A DNA stretch of 64,000 nt from Rohdeia mirabilis (GCA_007750655.1 CP036290.1:2170001-2234000), one strand, 5' to 3'. Shown: positions 33,295 to 43,605, counted from the stretch's first letter. Notes: generated by a model not told the origin, from the sequence alone. Program-made: numbers and translations.

Positions 33295-35727
33295 CTACTT
33301 CGCGCCGGTCTCGCCGGTGCCGGTGGTCGCCGTGGGCGCATCGACCCAGACCGAGATCGGCGCCAGGTCGAGCGCGTCGGTGAGGCCGAGGTCGGCCGTG
33401 GCGTCGAGCTGGAGCACGTCGGTCGGAGCGCTCGCGCGGCCCCAGCCACCGTCCTCGGAAAGGAACTGAACGGCCTGACCGGAGGCCTCGAGCACCAGGC
33501 GCGTGGGCGACTCGTCGAGCGGCAGCGTGTCGAGCAGGAACGGAATGCCCTTGGGGTCGAGCGCCAGGAGGTGGAGAGCAGGCGTCGCCGCATCCGCCAC
33601 GAAGACGCGTAGGCCGTCGAGTCGCACGGCGAGGTCCACGGGCCGCCCCATGCCGCTCACCGTGCCGGCGGGCTGGGTCGAGCCCGTGAGCGTGTTGACG
33701 AGGAGGGTCCGCACGGCGCCCACGTCCTCGAGCGCGACGATGACGACCCGCCCGAGAGGTTCGAAAGCGACCGCACCCGCACCGACACTCGTCTCGCCCA
33801 GGTCGAGCAACGAGACCGGCGAGTTGCCCGCGGGGATCGGCTCGTTCGAAGCGGGACTCACGCCGAACAGGAAGAGTTGGTCGGTGACGCGGTCGGTGCA
33901 CGCGATGAAGCGGCCCGAGGCATCGGCGGCGATCCGCGCGGGATCGGGGCCGATCGGCGCCTGGTCGATCTGGACCGTGGCGCCCGCGAGCGGCACTTCG
34001 TACGTGATGAGCTGACCCTCGGTCAGGGCCCACAGCCGTCGACCTCCACCGTCGAGTGCCAGATCGCGCACCTCGAACCCGGCCGGGGTCGGCGAGCCGC
34101 GCAGGGCGAGCGTGGGCTGCAACGCGTCGACGTCGAAGCGCCGGATGCTGCCGTTGATTCCGTCGCCGATCGCCAGCGTGCGTCCCGAGAGGTCGGTCGC
34201 GAGCGCGCGCGGCGCCGGCCCGGCGAGGTTCGGGCTGCCGATCGGCGTTCCGTCGTTCGACGACAGCAGCACGACCGCGCCCACGCCGGCGTCGAGGGCC
34301 GCGGTGAACGGCGTCGAGCGCTCGCGCGCGCCGGCCGCCGGAGCGAGCACGAAATCGGCGAGGAAGCGCCGCTGGGGGATGAACAGCGGGTCGCCCGCGA
34401 CGGCGTCCGCGTACTGCGTGAAGCCGGCGTCGAAGAGCGGAGCCGCGTAGCCACCGCTCGGGTTCGGTCGCACCGACGTCGGCGTTCCGGCCAGGAGCAC
34501 CGTGGTACCCGTCGCCGCGGGCACGGCGTCCGCGTCGAGCTCGAACTCGCTCAGTGCGCTCGCCGAGAAGTGCGCGGCCCACAGGGACTCGCTCTCGACC
34601 TCGAGATCGAACGTGCCGGCGGGGACGGTGCGCTGGTCGAGACGCGCGAGGACGGGCGCCGGCGGATCGGTGTCGAAGACGTCGATCGTGTCGCGGATCA
34701 GGCTGGCGGTGTAGAGGCGTCGACCGTCGGGTGAGAACTCGAGCGCGTAGGGCGTCGGCACCTTGGTGAAGCCGCGGAGTTGGCCGATCGATCCGTCGTC
34801 GGCGTCCAGGGTGAAGACGCCGATCGCCTCGAAGCCAGCGCTTCCGACCGCGATCATCGACGAGGACGGGTCGACGGCGATCGCGGAGGTGCTCCGAATG
34901 GCCAACGGAGGTCCGGTGGGTTGGAGCCGGCCGGTGATGGGGTCGACGCGGAAGCTGCGCAGGTCCTCTTCGGAGCCGGTGTACACGAAGCGGCCGTCGG
35001 CCGAGACCTCGAGCGCGATCGGGAACATGCCCGTCGAGTCTTCGTCGATGCGCTCGAGCACGCCGGACTCGGGGTCGATCGCGAACGTCACCACGCTGCC
35101 GGCGAGGGAGTCTAGGACGAAGAGTCGGTCGCCCAGCGGGTGCGCCTCGGCGCGAACGGGCGTGCCGACCGACACGTCGCCACCGTTCGCCAGGTAGGTC
35201 TTGGAACCGGCGTCGTAGCGCCACGCGGTGATCGTGCCGGGGAAAAGCGTGAGCGAGTAGCCGTAGCGCGCCGCCGCGAAGGTGTCGGCGACCAGGAAGC
35301 GCACGGTCGACGCGATCGCTCCGCCGTTCGCCAGTTGGGCCGTGATCGTGTACGCGGTCAGCGGAGCTGCGGCCGTCGGGATGCCGCCGAGGACTCCGGT
35401 CTTGGGATCGAGCGTCAGTCCCGCGGGGAGCGGCGGAGCGATCGAGTAGGAGACCACCGCTCCGTCGGGTTCGGGCACGAGCGCGCGCGCTTCCACGCCG
35501 ACGCGGTACTCCGACGTCTCGCCCTGGTAGCCGAGCGCCGTGGCGAGCACCACCGAAGCGGAGCCGCCGCTGCTGGAGCGGTTGCAGCCCGCGGTCACGC
35601 CACAGGCGGCGAGGGCGAGGACCAGAGCGGCGCGCGCGCCGAACGGACGCGCCGTGCTCGGACGCGCGGCGGCACGGACGGGCAGGGCGGACGGGGACTG
35701 GCGTCGGAAGAAGGACATGACCGGCAT
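33295..35727 (-). CDS. Beta-propeller lipoprotein, first of two paralogues
   Basis: 810 residues from the ATG at 35727 (another ATG three codons later). Seen: a lipoprotein signal with lipobox candidates LAAC and VTAGC (Cys48 preferred); a putative-Ig opening domain (about 60-160: YRVGVEARALVPEPDGAV ... LPAGLTLDPKTGVLGGIPT, the hallmark of the bacterial cadherin-like or He_PIG domain); then seven or more propeller blades marked by repeated ...DPxTGxL turns (IDPESGVL, VDPITGRL, LDADDGSI) as in lactonase/YncE-like propellers; and a C-terminal extension. No catalytic residues of lactonase are evident, so binding or scaffolding is likelier. It is paralogous to the next upstream gene (36006-38381), which shares domain order and repeat signatures. 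It may act at the outer membrane. Confidence 0.82.
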   Translation of the reverse strand: MPVMSFFRRQSPSALPVRAAARPSTARPFGARAALVLALAACGVTAGCNRSSSGGSASVVLATALGYQGETSEYRVGVEARALVPEPDGAVVSYSIAPPLPAGLTLDPKTGVLGGIPTAAAPLTAYTITAQLANGGAIASTVRFLVADTFAAARYGYSLTLFPGTITAWRYDAGSKTYLANGGDVSVGTPVRAEAHPLGDRLFVLDSLAGSVVTFAIDPESGVLERIDEDSTGMFPIALEVSADGRFVYTGSEEDLRSFRVDPITGRLQPTGPPLAIRSTSAIAVDPSSSMIAVGSAGFEAIGVFTLDADDGSIGQLRGFTKVPTPYALEFSPDGRRLYTASLIRDTIDVFDTDPPAPVLARLDQRTVPAGTFDLEVESESLWAAHFSASALSEFELDADAVPAATGTTVLLAGTPTSVRPNPSGGYAAPLFDAGFTQYADAVAGDPLFIPQRRFLADFVLAPAAGARERSTPFTAALDAGVGAVVLLSSNDGTPIGSPNLAGPAPRALATDLSGRTLAIGDGINGSIRRFDVDALQPTLALRGSPTPAGFEVRDLALDGGGRRLWALTEGQLITYEVPLAGATVQIDQAPIGPDPARIAADASGRFIACTDRVTDQLFLFGVSPASNEPIPAGNSPVSLLDLGETSVGAGAVAFEPLGRVVIVALEDVGAVRTLLVNTLTGSTQPAGTVSGMGRPVDLAVRLDGLRVFVADAATPALHLLALDPKGIPFLLDTLPLDESPTRLVLEASGQAVQFLSEDGGWGRASAPTDVLQLDATADLGLTDALDLAPISVWVDAPTATTGTGETGAK

Positions 35728-35910
35728 CGGGAGAGGGGAGGACCCACCGGGTCGGGTGGCTCGGCGCAAGCGGGGTCCGCTCGAACGGCTCCATTGTGCG
35801 CGCCGAGGCTCGGATCCACCATCTATCGCCGCGATGCACTCGGGCAACCGGGGCTCCTGCCGCGAGCGAGGCGCCGCGCGTCACCCCCGCTCGACGGATG
35901 CCGCGCGGCG

Positions 35911-35979
35911 CCCTCGTGGAACGCGGCGCGGCGCGGACCGGGTCGTCCCGATCCGCGCCGCGCGCGCCGTCCACGAGGG
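35911..35979 (-). terminator. Long terminator stem-loop
   Basis: CCCTCGTGGA at 35911-35920 pairs with TCCACGAGGG at 35970-35979, and the nested GCGCGGCGCGGA / TCCGCGCCGCGC arms (from about 35925 and 35952) extend the stem. It lies after the stop of the 36006-38381 gene and before the next gene on the minus strand. No U-tract. Confidence 0.65.
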
Positions 35980-36005
35980 CCCCGCTCGGAGGTCGTCGAC
36001 GAATC

Positions 36006-38381
36006 TCAGAGCACCGGGCTCCAGACCAGGTATCCCGTCACGACCTGGGGCGAGGTGTCGAGGCCGACCTGGACCTGGGAGGACGAGGTCAGGTTCGATC
36101 CGTCGACCGAGAAGATCTCGATCGTGTCGCTGCCCTGCGCGGCGCCGTAGACGTTCGCGCCCTGGCGGTCGAAGGCCACGGCGTTGGCGTCGCTGCCACA
36201 CAGAGCACGCGACTGGAGCGACACGGTGCCGGCGTCGTCGAGGCCGTAGAGGCTGACGCGGTCCTCGTCGGGTTCGACGGTGATGAGGCGTGCACCGCGA
36301 CCGTCGAAGGACGGCTCCGTCGAGCGGAAGCCGGTCTCGAGCGTGCTGCGCGAGGTGAGGCTGCCGTCGTTGCGATCGATCTCGGCCACGTGCATGCGAC
36401 CGGTGCCCTCGAGGCAGATCACGAGGAAGCGACCGTCGGGCGAGACGCACATTCCGCTCGGCTGGCTGCCGTTCGCGAAGGTCAGTCCGCCGGCGGCGGG
36501 GGTCAGCGTGCCGGCCTCGGTGTTCAGCTCGAACAGGCGCACGGTGTCGCCCTCGCTGACGTAGACGAAGCGATCGGCGGGGTCGATGGTCAGGTGACGC
36601 GGCATCGAACCGACCGACTCCGAGTCGACCACGGCGATCTGTCCGTCGTCGGCCATGCTCCACAGCGCGACGCGATCGGCGTCGAGGCTCGCGAGCCAGC
36701 GGCCCGAGGCGGTGAGGCGAGCGTCGCGCGGCTCGAGGCCGGCCTGGACCGTGGCCAGCTCGTCGAGCTGGAGCGTGACCGGGTCGATCGAGAAGGTGCT
36801 GATCTGGTCCGAACCGCGGCTGACGGCGACGAGCTGGTTGCGCGTCTCGTCGATCACCAGGCGCGAGGGGTCGAGGCCGATCGGGACCGGGAGGCCGGCG
36901 GCATCCAGGCCGCCGCCGTTCGTGCGGTAGCCGCTGAGTTCGAGCGACTGGGCGGTGGCGGTGAACAGGCCGGCGGTCTCGAGCTCGAAGGCGCGCGGTC
37001 CGTGCACGACGACCAGGTCGGTCACGTCGTTCTTGCAGGGGCGGCGGTCCGACCACTCGAGGTCGCCCGCGCCGTCGATGGTGACCTGGGCGACGAGGGC
37101 CGCGCCGTCGAGCGCCAGCATGGTCGCGCCGTCGGTGCCGAAGCGCTCGATCTTGGTCGCGGAGCCGGCCAGGGGCAGGGCCTGGTCGAAGATCGGACGG
37201 CCGTCGACCGGATCGACGTCGAAGGTCAGGACACCGGCGGGCGAGTGCATGCCGACGTGCAGCTGGTCGCCGACCTTGACGATCGAGGCCGGGGCGCCGC
37301 CGACGGGGGTGTCGAACAGGACCGTCGGGCGCCCGCCCACGGCGTCGAGCTCGTAGGTCACGAGCGAGCCGTTGGTGAAGTCGAGGGCGTAGAGCAGGTC
37401 GCTGGTCTCGTCGAACAGAAGGTCGACGGGGCCTTCGATCGGCGCGGAGCCGACGAACTGACCGACCTCGCCGGTGACCGAGTCCACGACGAAGTGCAGC
37501 ACGGCCTGGCCGTCCAGGGTGCCGGCGAACAGGTTGCGACCGTTGCCGGAGATCTCGAGGGCGGAGGGGCCGGGCAGTTGGACCGGCGCGCCGTTCTTCA
37601 CGAGACGGCCGCTCGTCGCGTCGATCGCGAAGGCCTGCAGCGTTCCGACGTGCAGGTTGGACTTGTAGAGGAAGCGGCCGGTGGGATCGATCGCGATGTC
37701 GAACGCGGCGCCGTCGGCGGCGGCCAGTTGGACCGGATCGAGCTCGCCGGTGAGCGGGTCGATGTGGTGCACCACGACGCTCTCCTGCCCGCCGCAGACC
37801 ACGTACAGGAAGCGACCGAGCGGATCGACGGTGGCGCGGACCGGCAGGTTGCCGGTGCGGGTGCGTCCGGCGGGGACCAGCGTCCCCGTGCCGGCGTCCA
37901 CGCGCCAGAGCGAGATCTCGTCGCTCTGCGGGTGCAAGGCGTAGACGAAGGCCGCTTCGTCGAAGCTGGCATGGACCTCGATCTCGACGTCCGCGGTGAG
38001 GAAGCCCTCCTCGTTGCGGGCCGTGATCGTGTAGTTCGTGCGCGGGCTGACCGTGGTCGGCAGGCCGTGGATCTCACCCGATGCGGCGTTCAGGTAGAGA
38101 CCGTCCGGCAGGGCGGGGACGACGGTGAAGTCGGCCGCGCCGCCCTGGTAGGTGGGCTCGCTGGGCGGGGCGACGACGCCGGCCAGCATGTCGATCTGGG
38201 TGCTGGCGAAGGTCAACGTCACGGGCGGGGTGACCGGAGCCACGCCGCCGGAGCCGCTGCCGCCCGAGCAACCGGCCGCGAAGAGCGCCAGTGCGAGCGA
38301 GATGCTCGCCGCGCCGAAGCGTCCCGTGTGAGCCGTCCGAGTGTTCGCCGCAGCGCGGCAGGTGATTCGATCCTGTCCCAT
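36006..38381 (-). CDS. Beta-propeller lipoprotein, second paralogue
   Basis: 791 residues from the ATG at 38381, preceded on the minus strand by a G-rich GGGGGACTTGG. Seen: lipoprotein signal with lipobox FAAGC (Cys38); the same He_PIG-like opening (PALPDGLYLNAASGEIHGLP); and a propeller with turns such as VDAGTGTLV, IDPLTGELDPV, VDSVTGEVGQF, VDPVDGRPIFD and IDPVTLQLDEL. The order of domains matches the 33295-35727 product, so they arose by duplication, but the sequences have diverged considerably. It may bind polymer or protein ligands at the surface; the function is unknown. The pair is separated by a terminator-like stem-loop, suggesting independent transcription. Confidence 0.82.
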   Translation of the reverse strand: MGQDRITCRAAANTRTAHTGRFGAASISLALALFAAGCSGGSGSGGVAPVTPPVTLTFASTQIDMLAGVVAPPSEPTYQGGAADFTVVPALPDGLYLNAASGEIHGLPTTVSPRTNYTITARNEEGFLTADVEIEVHASFDEAAFVYALHPQSDEISLWRVDAGTGTLVPAGRTRTGNLPVRATVDPLGRFLYVVCGGQESVVVHHIDPLTGELDPVQLAAADGAAFDIAIDPTGRFLYKSNLHVGTLQAFAIDATSGRLVKNGAPVQLPGPSALEISGNGRNLFAGTLDGQAVLHFVVDSVTGEVGQFVGSAPIEGPVDLLFDETSDLLYALDFTNGSLVTYELDAVGGRPTVLFDTPVGGAPASIVKVGDQLHVGMHSPAGVLTFDVDPVDGRPIFDQALPLAGSATKIERFGTDGATMLALDGAALVAQVTIDGAGDLEWSDRRPCKNDVTDLVVVHGPRAFELETAGLFTATAQSLELSGYRTNGGGLDAAGLPVPIGLDPSRLVIDETRNQLVAVSRGSDQISTFSIDPVTLQLDELATVQAGLEPRDARLTASGRWLASLDADRVALWSMADDGQIAVVDSESVGSMPRHLTIDPADRFVYVSEGDTVRLFELNTEAGTLTPAAGGLTFANGSQPSGMCVSPDGRFLVICLEGTGRMHVAEIDRNDGSLTSRSTLETGFRSTEPSFDGRGARLITVEPDEDRVSLYGLDDAGTVSLQSRALCGSDANAVAFDRQGANVYGAAQGSDTIEIFSVDGSNLTSSSQVQVGLDTSPQVVTGYLVWSPVL

Positions 38382-38874
38382 TGTCCAAGTCCCCCGATTC
38401 GGTAGCTGAGTGCCGTTCGCGTCGCAGAAGGCGGCGCCTGGTACACGCTGCGTCCGACCGTGTGGGCCGGCCCGGGCCGAAGACTCCCGGGAACCCGCTT
38501 CCAACCCCTTGGACCGTCGTCGGTCACTTCGGGATCCCCAAGAAGCGGGATGCCGCAGCGCAGAGCCCTAGTGAGGTCCCCCGACCTCGCGTGCTCCACT
38601 GGCACTTGAACCTACCCCACGAAAAAGGCCGAGGTCGGGGAGACCGACCAGAAATGCGATTTCCTTCAAGGGCGAAGGCCTCGGCGGCCGGGGCGGGGGG
38701 CCGGGTGGCGTGGAACGGGTCCCCGGGGTGCGCGGCGGGCCCGCCAAGGAGGCTCCGAGCCCTGGAAGAAGGGCACGCGGCGGGTAGATTCCTCGGCCGA
38801 AAGCGCCGCTCCGAAGCCGCCCCAGCACCGCCCCGCGCGGTCGCGGCGCCCGCGCACCGACCCCGAACGGACCC
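38382..38874. other. Divergent intergenic region before htpG
   Basis: 493 bases between the divergent propeller lipoprotein and htpG genes. It contains an inverted repeat: CCCCGACCTCG (38579-38589) with CGAGGTCGGGG (38630-38640), a loop of 40 bases, and an A-run (GAAAAAGG) near 38621. No CIRCE-type element (heat-shock operator) is seen ahead of htpG. The promoters for both genes should lie here, but I cannot point to boxes. Confidence 0.5.
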
Positions 38875-40779
38875 ATGACGACCCGGACCCACGAATTCCA
38901 GGCCGAGGCGAGCCAGCTGCTCGACCTCGTCATCCACTCGCTCTACAGCCACGAGGAGGTCTTCCTGCGGGAGCTCGTCTCCAACGCCTCGGACGCCCTC
39001 GACAAGCTGCGCTTCGGCGCCCTGACCGACGACGGACTGAAGGGCCTGGACCAGGACCTCGCCATCCGGTTCGAGGTCGACCAGGCCGCGCGCACACTGG
39101 CCGTGATCGACAACGGGATCGGGATGGACGAGGCCGAGCTGATGGCCAATCTGGGCTCGATCGCCTCGTCGGGCACGCGGCGTTTCCTGGACGAGTTGGC
39201 CGCCTCGAAGAAGGCCGACGTGCCCGAGCTGATCGGGCGCTTCGGCGTCGGGTTCTACGCCGCGTTCATGGTCGCCGACGAGGTCGTGGTCACCACGCGC
39301 AAGGCGGGGACCGAGGCCGGCTGGCGCTGGAGTTCCAAGGGCGACGGCTCCTACACGATCGAGGAGGCCGACGTCCCGACCCACGGCACGCGCGTCGAGC
39401 TGAAGCTGTCGGCCCTCGACGGCGAGCGCGAGGACACCAAGGACTTCACGCAGGAGTGGGTGCTGCGCGAGACCGTGCGCCGCTACTCGGACTTCGTCGA
39501 GTACCCGATCCAGATGGAGGTCGAGCGCGTCGATCGCGCCGAGGAGGAGGGTGGCGAGGACACCGTGCGCACCGAGACGATCACGCTCAACTCGATGCGG
39601 CCGCTGTGGACCAAGCCGCGCTCGGAAGTCAGCACCGAGGAGTACGCCGAGTTCTTCAAGCACCTCGCGCACGAGTGGCGCGACCCGCTCGAGACCATCC
39701 ACTTCAAGGCCGAGGGCACGGCCGAGTACAGCGCGCTGCTGTTCGTCCCGAGCGCCGCGCGCATGAACCTGTTCGATCCCGAGGGACCGAAGAGCGGCGT
39801 GCAGCTCTACGTGCGCCGCGTGTTCATCAGCGACTCGGTCGAGGACCTGGTGCCGGTCTGGCTGCGTTTCCTCGTCGGCGTGGTGGACAGCTCCGACCTG
39901 CCGCTCAACGTCAGCCGCGAGACGCTGCAGTACACCAAGCAACTGGGTCAGATCCGCAAGCGCATCACGCGCAAGGCGGTGGACACGTTCAAGAAACTGT
40001 GCAGCGAGCGCCGCGAGGACTGGGAGGGCTTCTGGAAGGAGCTTGGCCCCGCTGTGAAGGAGGGTCTGTACTTCGAGACCGACCTGGCCGCCGAGCTGGC
40101 CGAGGCGTGCCTCTTCCGCTCGACCAACGGCGACGGCTTCACGACCCTCGACGAGTATCTCGCACGCCGTCCCGAGGGTCAGGAGTCGATCTACGTCATC
40201 ACCGGCCCCGACGCCGCGTCGATCGAACACTCCGCGCACCTCGAGGCCTACCGCGCCAAGGGGTACGAAGTGCTGCTCTTGTCGGACCACGTGGACGAGT
40301 TCTGGCTGACCAAGCTGAACGCGTTCCGCGACGTGCCCCTGCGCGCGATCCACAAGGGCGAGTCCGACCTGTCCGACGATGGGGCGAAGGAGGAACTCGC
40401 GAAGAAGGAGGAGGAGAGTCGCGACCTGCTCGACGCGGTCGGGACCGCGATCGGCGACGGCGTCTCGGGCGTCGGCTTCTCCTCGCGCCTGGTGGACTCG
40501 CCGGCCGTGCTCGTGGTCGAGGAGGGCGCCGCCGCGCCGCACGTGGAGCGCGCCATGCGGGCCAGCGGGCAGGGCATGGGACCGGAGCAGAAGCGCCGCC
40601 TCGAGCTCAACCCCGAGCACGCGGTGGTCAAGAAGCTGGGCGCCCTGCGCGAGCAGGACCCCGCGCGCTTCGATCGCCACTGCCAGGTGCTGCTCGGTCA
40701 GGCCCTGCTGGCCGAGGGCTCGCCGCTTCCGGACGCGGCCGGCTTCACGAAGCTGGTGACCGAGCTGCTGGCGGAGTAG
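38875..40779 (+). CDS. htpG: Chaperone HtpG (bacterial Hsp90)
   Basis: 634-residue ATP-dependent dimeric chaperone. Seen: N-terminal GHKL ATPase with [14 protein letters not shown], the [14 protein letters not shown]1 motif, and [15 protein letters not shown]; the middle domain with [10 protein letters not shown] and the catalytic arginine loop VSRETLQ; and a C-terminal dimerisation part. The length fits HtpG (about 620-640 residues). The ATG directly matches the family start ([19 protein letters not shown]). It is probably monocistronic: the next gene is convergent 45 bases downstream. No heat-shock operator is evident upstream. Confidence 0.95.
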
Positions 40780-40824
40780 AGCCCGTCGCGACCGGTTCCC
40801 GCACGACGCGCGTCGCGCTCCCGT

Positions 40825-42723
40825 TCAGGGCAGCGTGACGCGCGTCGTCGATCCGGCCTCGACGACCACGCGTCGACGGTAGATGCGACCGGTGATGTCG
40901 CGCGCGACCAGGTCGTACGGACCCGGTGCCAGCGTTTCGATGTGTCGTTCGACGTCGAATCCGCGGCTCCCTCCGACGACCGGTCGCGAACCGTCCGGTT
41001 CGAACAGCAGCGCGTCGAACTGGACCGAAGCACCGGCGCTCTCGAGGCTCACCACGAGTGCACCTGCGGCCTCGCAGCGGATCTCGAACGGTTCAAGACC
41101 CGCGTCGTCCGAGGCTCGAGCGTCCGAAGGGCTCGAGCCCAGGACCTCGAGGGTGCGCGAGGCGAGGGCGGCCTGAAGAGGCATGCCAGCTGCCCGCCGC
41201 TCGACCTGCAGGAGAAGGGGCACGCCCTGCGGAACCTGGCCGCTCACGAGGCCCGCGTCGTCCGTTCGACCGAGGCGGTGCCAGTCGGGGACGGTGGGGC
41301 CGGTGAGGCGCCAGTAGACGTTCACCGAATCGGCGGGCGCCCCCGTCCGGTCCACCACGCGGACATCGAACCTGTGCGTCGCCGTCGCCGCGAGCTCCAC
41401 GCGGGTGGGCGGACCGTCCTCCAACACCTCGACGATCCGTGCCGCCAGTCGACCGTAGGACCCCTGGCGCGGACGCACCTGGACCTCGTACCGACCCGAC
41501 TCGAGCCCCTCCACCACCACCAGGTCGCCGTCGGCCGCCTCGCGCCAGGCGCGCTGTTCGCGGCCGAGGGCCTCGAACTCGGACTCGTGCCGCCGCACGC
41601 TGACGCTCACCGGCACGCCGAAACCAGTGAGGGCCGCGACGAGGGAGCCGCCGGGCATTTCGAGGTCTTGGTAGGTCGCGCGGCCGACGTGGAGCGTCCA
41701 CAGGACGTGCGGTTCAGAGGGTCCCGGTGGGCCAGCGCGGACCTCGAACCAGCCGGGCGCCGCGAGCTCGAGGAGGTAGACCCCGTGCTCGTCGCTCACG
41801 CACGTCGCGACGACCAACTGCGCTTCGACGAAGCCCAGACCGCGGACCTCGTAGCCCGCGACCGGCTCGCCGCCGCGCAGGACCCGACCGGTCAGGACCG
41901 CCCCGAACTCGCGGTCGGCGGCGTCGAGGTGGACCTTCGTCGTCGCGCCGCCGCGGACCACGACCGTCCGCCGGTCGATAGGGCGGGCGTCGGCCGAGCC
42001 GTGCGTCGGGTCGAAGAGCAGCACCTGGTGGACGCCGACGCGCAGGCCCTCGAACCGTGCCACGCCCAGCCCCGATGCAAGTCGCCGCTTCGTGCCGCCC
42101 TCGAAGACGAGGTCGCCCCAGGTGGATCCGTGGCGATCCGCCGGCACCGCGACGGTGCGCTCCACACCCTCCGCGTATCCGCTGACCGTGACCTCGATCG
42201 AACCGGCGGTGTAGATCCGTAGGTCGCGCACGCCTGTCGCCGACGCCAGCAGCCACTGGCCACCGTCGATCCAGTGACCCGGGCAGCGCAGCGCGAGCTC
42301 CGCGCCGAACGCGCCCAGCTGGCTCCGGTCGACGGTCCAACGTCCGTCGGCTCCGAGTTCCACGCTGCTCCGCTCGCCCCAACCGTCCGGGACGAGGCGC
42401 AGCACCGCGCCTTCCGCCGGCGCCTCGCCATCGACCCAGATCGGCTGCACCACGAGGGACGTGGACTCGGTCCCCGGGGTGGCGGGCACCGGCTCCGCGG
42501 GCACGGCGTCGACGGTCCGCCGCGCGTCCTTCTCCCTTCCGACGCGAGTGGTGCTCTCGCCCGCGAGTTCGACCGGCGCGACCTCGTGATCGACGGTCGA
42601 GCGAGCTCCCGACTCCAGTGAGTCGAGACGTTCGTCGGCGCGCGACCAGAGCGCGATCGCGGAGAGGGCCAGGAGGAGGACGAAGGTGCTGGCGGCGAGC
42701 GAGCGGCGGATGGGCGAGGACAT
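40825..42723 (-). CDS. Signal-anchored protein with carboxypeptidase regulatory-like repeats
   Basis: 632 residues, not assigned to a known system. Seen: an N-terminal transmembrane or signal segment (LAASTFVLLLALSAIALW, about 9-26), a linker of low complexity, then a series of beta-sandwich units resembling carboxypeptidase-regulatory or Cna-B-like domains, marked by GRVLRGGEPVAGYEVRG, VSDEHGVYLLELAAPGWFEV and VVDRTGAPADSVNVYW, ending with YDLVARDITGRIYRRRVVVEAG. Such modules are usually stalk or binding domains on extracytoplasmic proteins. The final PGPYDLVARD..GR. motif repeats the earlier ones. It is convergent with htpG and divergent from ahpC (284 bases). No enzymatic motif was found. 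Confidence 0.72.
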   Translation of the reverse strand: MSSPIRRSLAASTFVLLLALSAIALWSRADERLDSLESGARSTVDHEVAPVELAGESTTRVGREKDARRTVDAVPAEPVPATPGTESTSLVVQPIWVDGEAPAEGAVLRLVPDGWGERSSVELGADGRWTVDRSQLGAFGAELALRCPGHWIDGGQWLLASATGVRDLRIYTAGSIEVTVSGYAEGVERTVAVPADRHGSTWGDLVFEGGTKRRLASGLGVARFEGLRVGVHQVLLFDPTHGSADARPIDRRTVVVRGGATTKVHLDAADREFGAVLTGRVLRGGEPVAGYEVRGLGFVEAQLVVATCVSDEHGVYLLELAAPGWFEVRAGPPGPSEPHVLWTLHVGRATYQDLEMPGGSLVAALTGFGVPVSVSVRRHESEFEALGREQRAWREAADGDLVVVEGLESGRYEVQVRPRQGSYGRLAARIVEVLEDGPPTRVELAATATHRFDVRVVDRTGAPADSVNVYWRLTGPTVPDWHRLGRTDDAGLVSGQVPQGVPLLLQVERRAAGMPLQAALASRTLEVLGSSPSDARASDDAGLEPFEIRCEAAGALVVSLESAGASVQFDALLFEPDGSRPVVGGSRGFDVERHIETLAPGPYDLVARDITGRIYRRRVVVEAGSTTRVTLP

Positions 42724-43007
42724 CGGACGTCCACCCTAGCTGCGTTCCGCGCTGGTGTTCGACGTTCGGCGCCCGCCCTCCGCCACCGAGGAGAGTGCCC
42801 TCGACAGCGGCCCGATCTGAACCGTGTTGCGGGCTCGAACGGATTCAGGTCTGTGATCACCTCGGGCGATGGCGAGCAGCGTGCAAAGTGATTGGACTTC
42901 TCACCGGCAGCGGCCCAGAATCCCGCCTCGCCGTGGTCGAACCGCGGCTCGAACGTCCGATCCGAACCCACGAGCGGCTCCGTCGCCGCGCTGCAGCCAA
43001 GACCACC

Positions 43008-43550
43008 ATGCTCACCGTTGGAGACCACCTCCCCGAATTCGCCCTCCAGGCCACCGTCGGCATCGACTCGCCGAACACCGCCTTCAAGGACCTCACCGAC
43101 AAGAGCTACCCCGGCAAGTGGCTGGTCGTGTTCGCCTGGCCGAAGGACTTCACGTTCATCTGCCCGACCGAGATCGCTGCCTTCGGCCGCATGAACGGCG
43201 AGTTCTCCGACCGCGACGCCCAGGTCCTCGGCCTGTCGACCGACTCCGAGTTCGTGCACTTCGCCTGGCGCCGCGACCACGCGGACCTTCGTGATCTGCC
43301 CTTCCCGATGCTCGCCGACGTCAAGCGCGAGTTCTCGGCCGCCCTCGGCATCCTCGACAAGAACGAGGGCGTCTGCCTGCGTGCGACGTTCATCGTCGAC
43401 CCCGAGGGTGTGATCCGTCACGTCTCGGTCAACGACCTCAGCGTCGGCCGCAACCCGGAGGAGACCCTGCGCATCCTCGACGGCCTGCAGACCGACGAGC
43501 TGTGCCCGTGCAACTGGACCAAGGGCGAGGAGACGATCACGATCCCCTGA
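43008..43550 (+). CDS. ahpC: Peroxiredoxin AhpC (2-Cys type)
   Basis: 180 residues. Reduces hydrogen peroxide and organic hydroperoxides. Seen: the peroxidatic cysteine in DFTFICPTE (Cys52), the conserved arginine-containing LSTDSEFVHFAWRRD, and the C-terminal ELCPCNW with Cys166 and Cys168 as resolving residues. This pattern matches the AhpC that is reduced by AhpD rather than AhpF. The next gene, 55 bases downstream, encodes AhpD, confirming the pair. No OxyR site is recognisable in the 284 bases upstream. The start ATG at 43008 matches the family N-terminus (LTVGDHLPEFAL). Confidence 0.93.
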   Translation: MLTVGDHLPEFALQATVGIDSPNTAFKDLTDKSYPGKWLVVFAWPKDFTFICPTEIAAFGRMNGEFSDRDAQVLGLSTDSEFVHFAWRRDHADLRDLPFPMLADVKREFSAALGILDKNEGVCLRATFIVDPEGVIRHVSVNDLSVGRNPEETLRILDGLQTDELCPCNWTKGEETITIP

Positions 43551-43605
43551 TCGCGATCGAACGCTCCCGCTCGGATCACCACCGCCGATCGCGCCAACGA
43601 CCGTC

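Noticed and set aside
35796-38405. 869-codon plus-strand frame opposite the second propeller lipoprotein
   Set aside because: Shadow of the minus-strand gene; repetitive Val/Asp/Arg-rich with no recognisable fold.
38590-38700. tRNA-like fragment (GGTTCAA on the minus strand near 38610)
   Set aside because: The T-arm-like sequence has no pairing stem and no acceptor stem or anticodon arm fits around it.
42724-43007. OxyR-type or similar operator ahead of ahpC
   Set aside because: I could not find the spaced ATAG-type half sites or a convincing promoter, so no regulatory feature is claimed.
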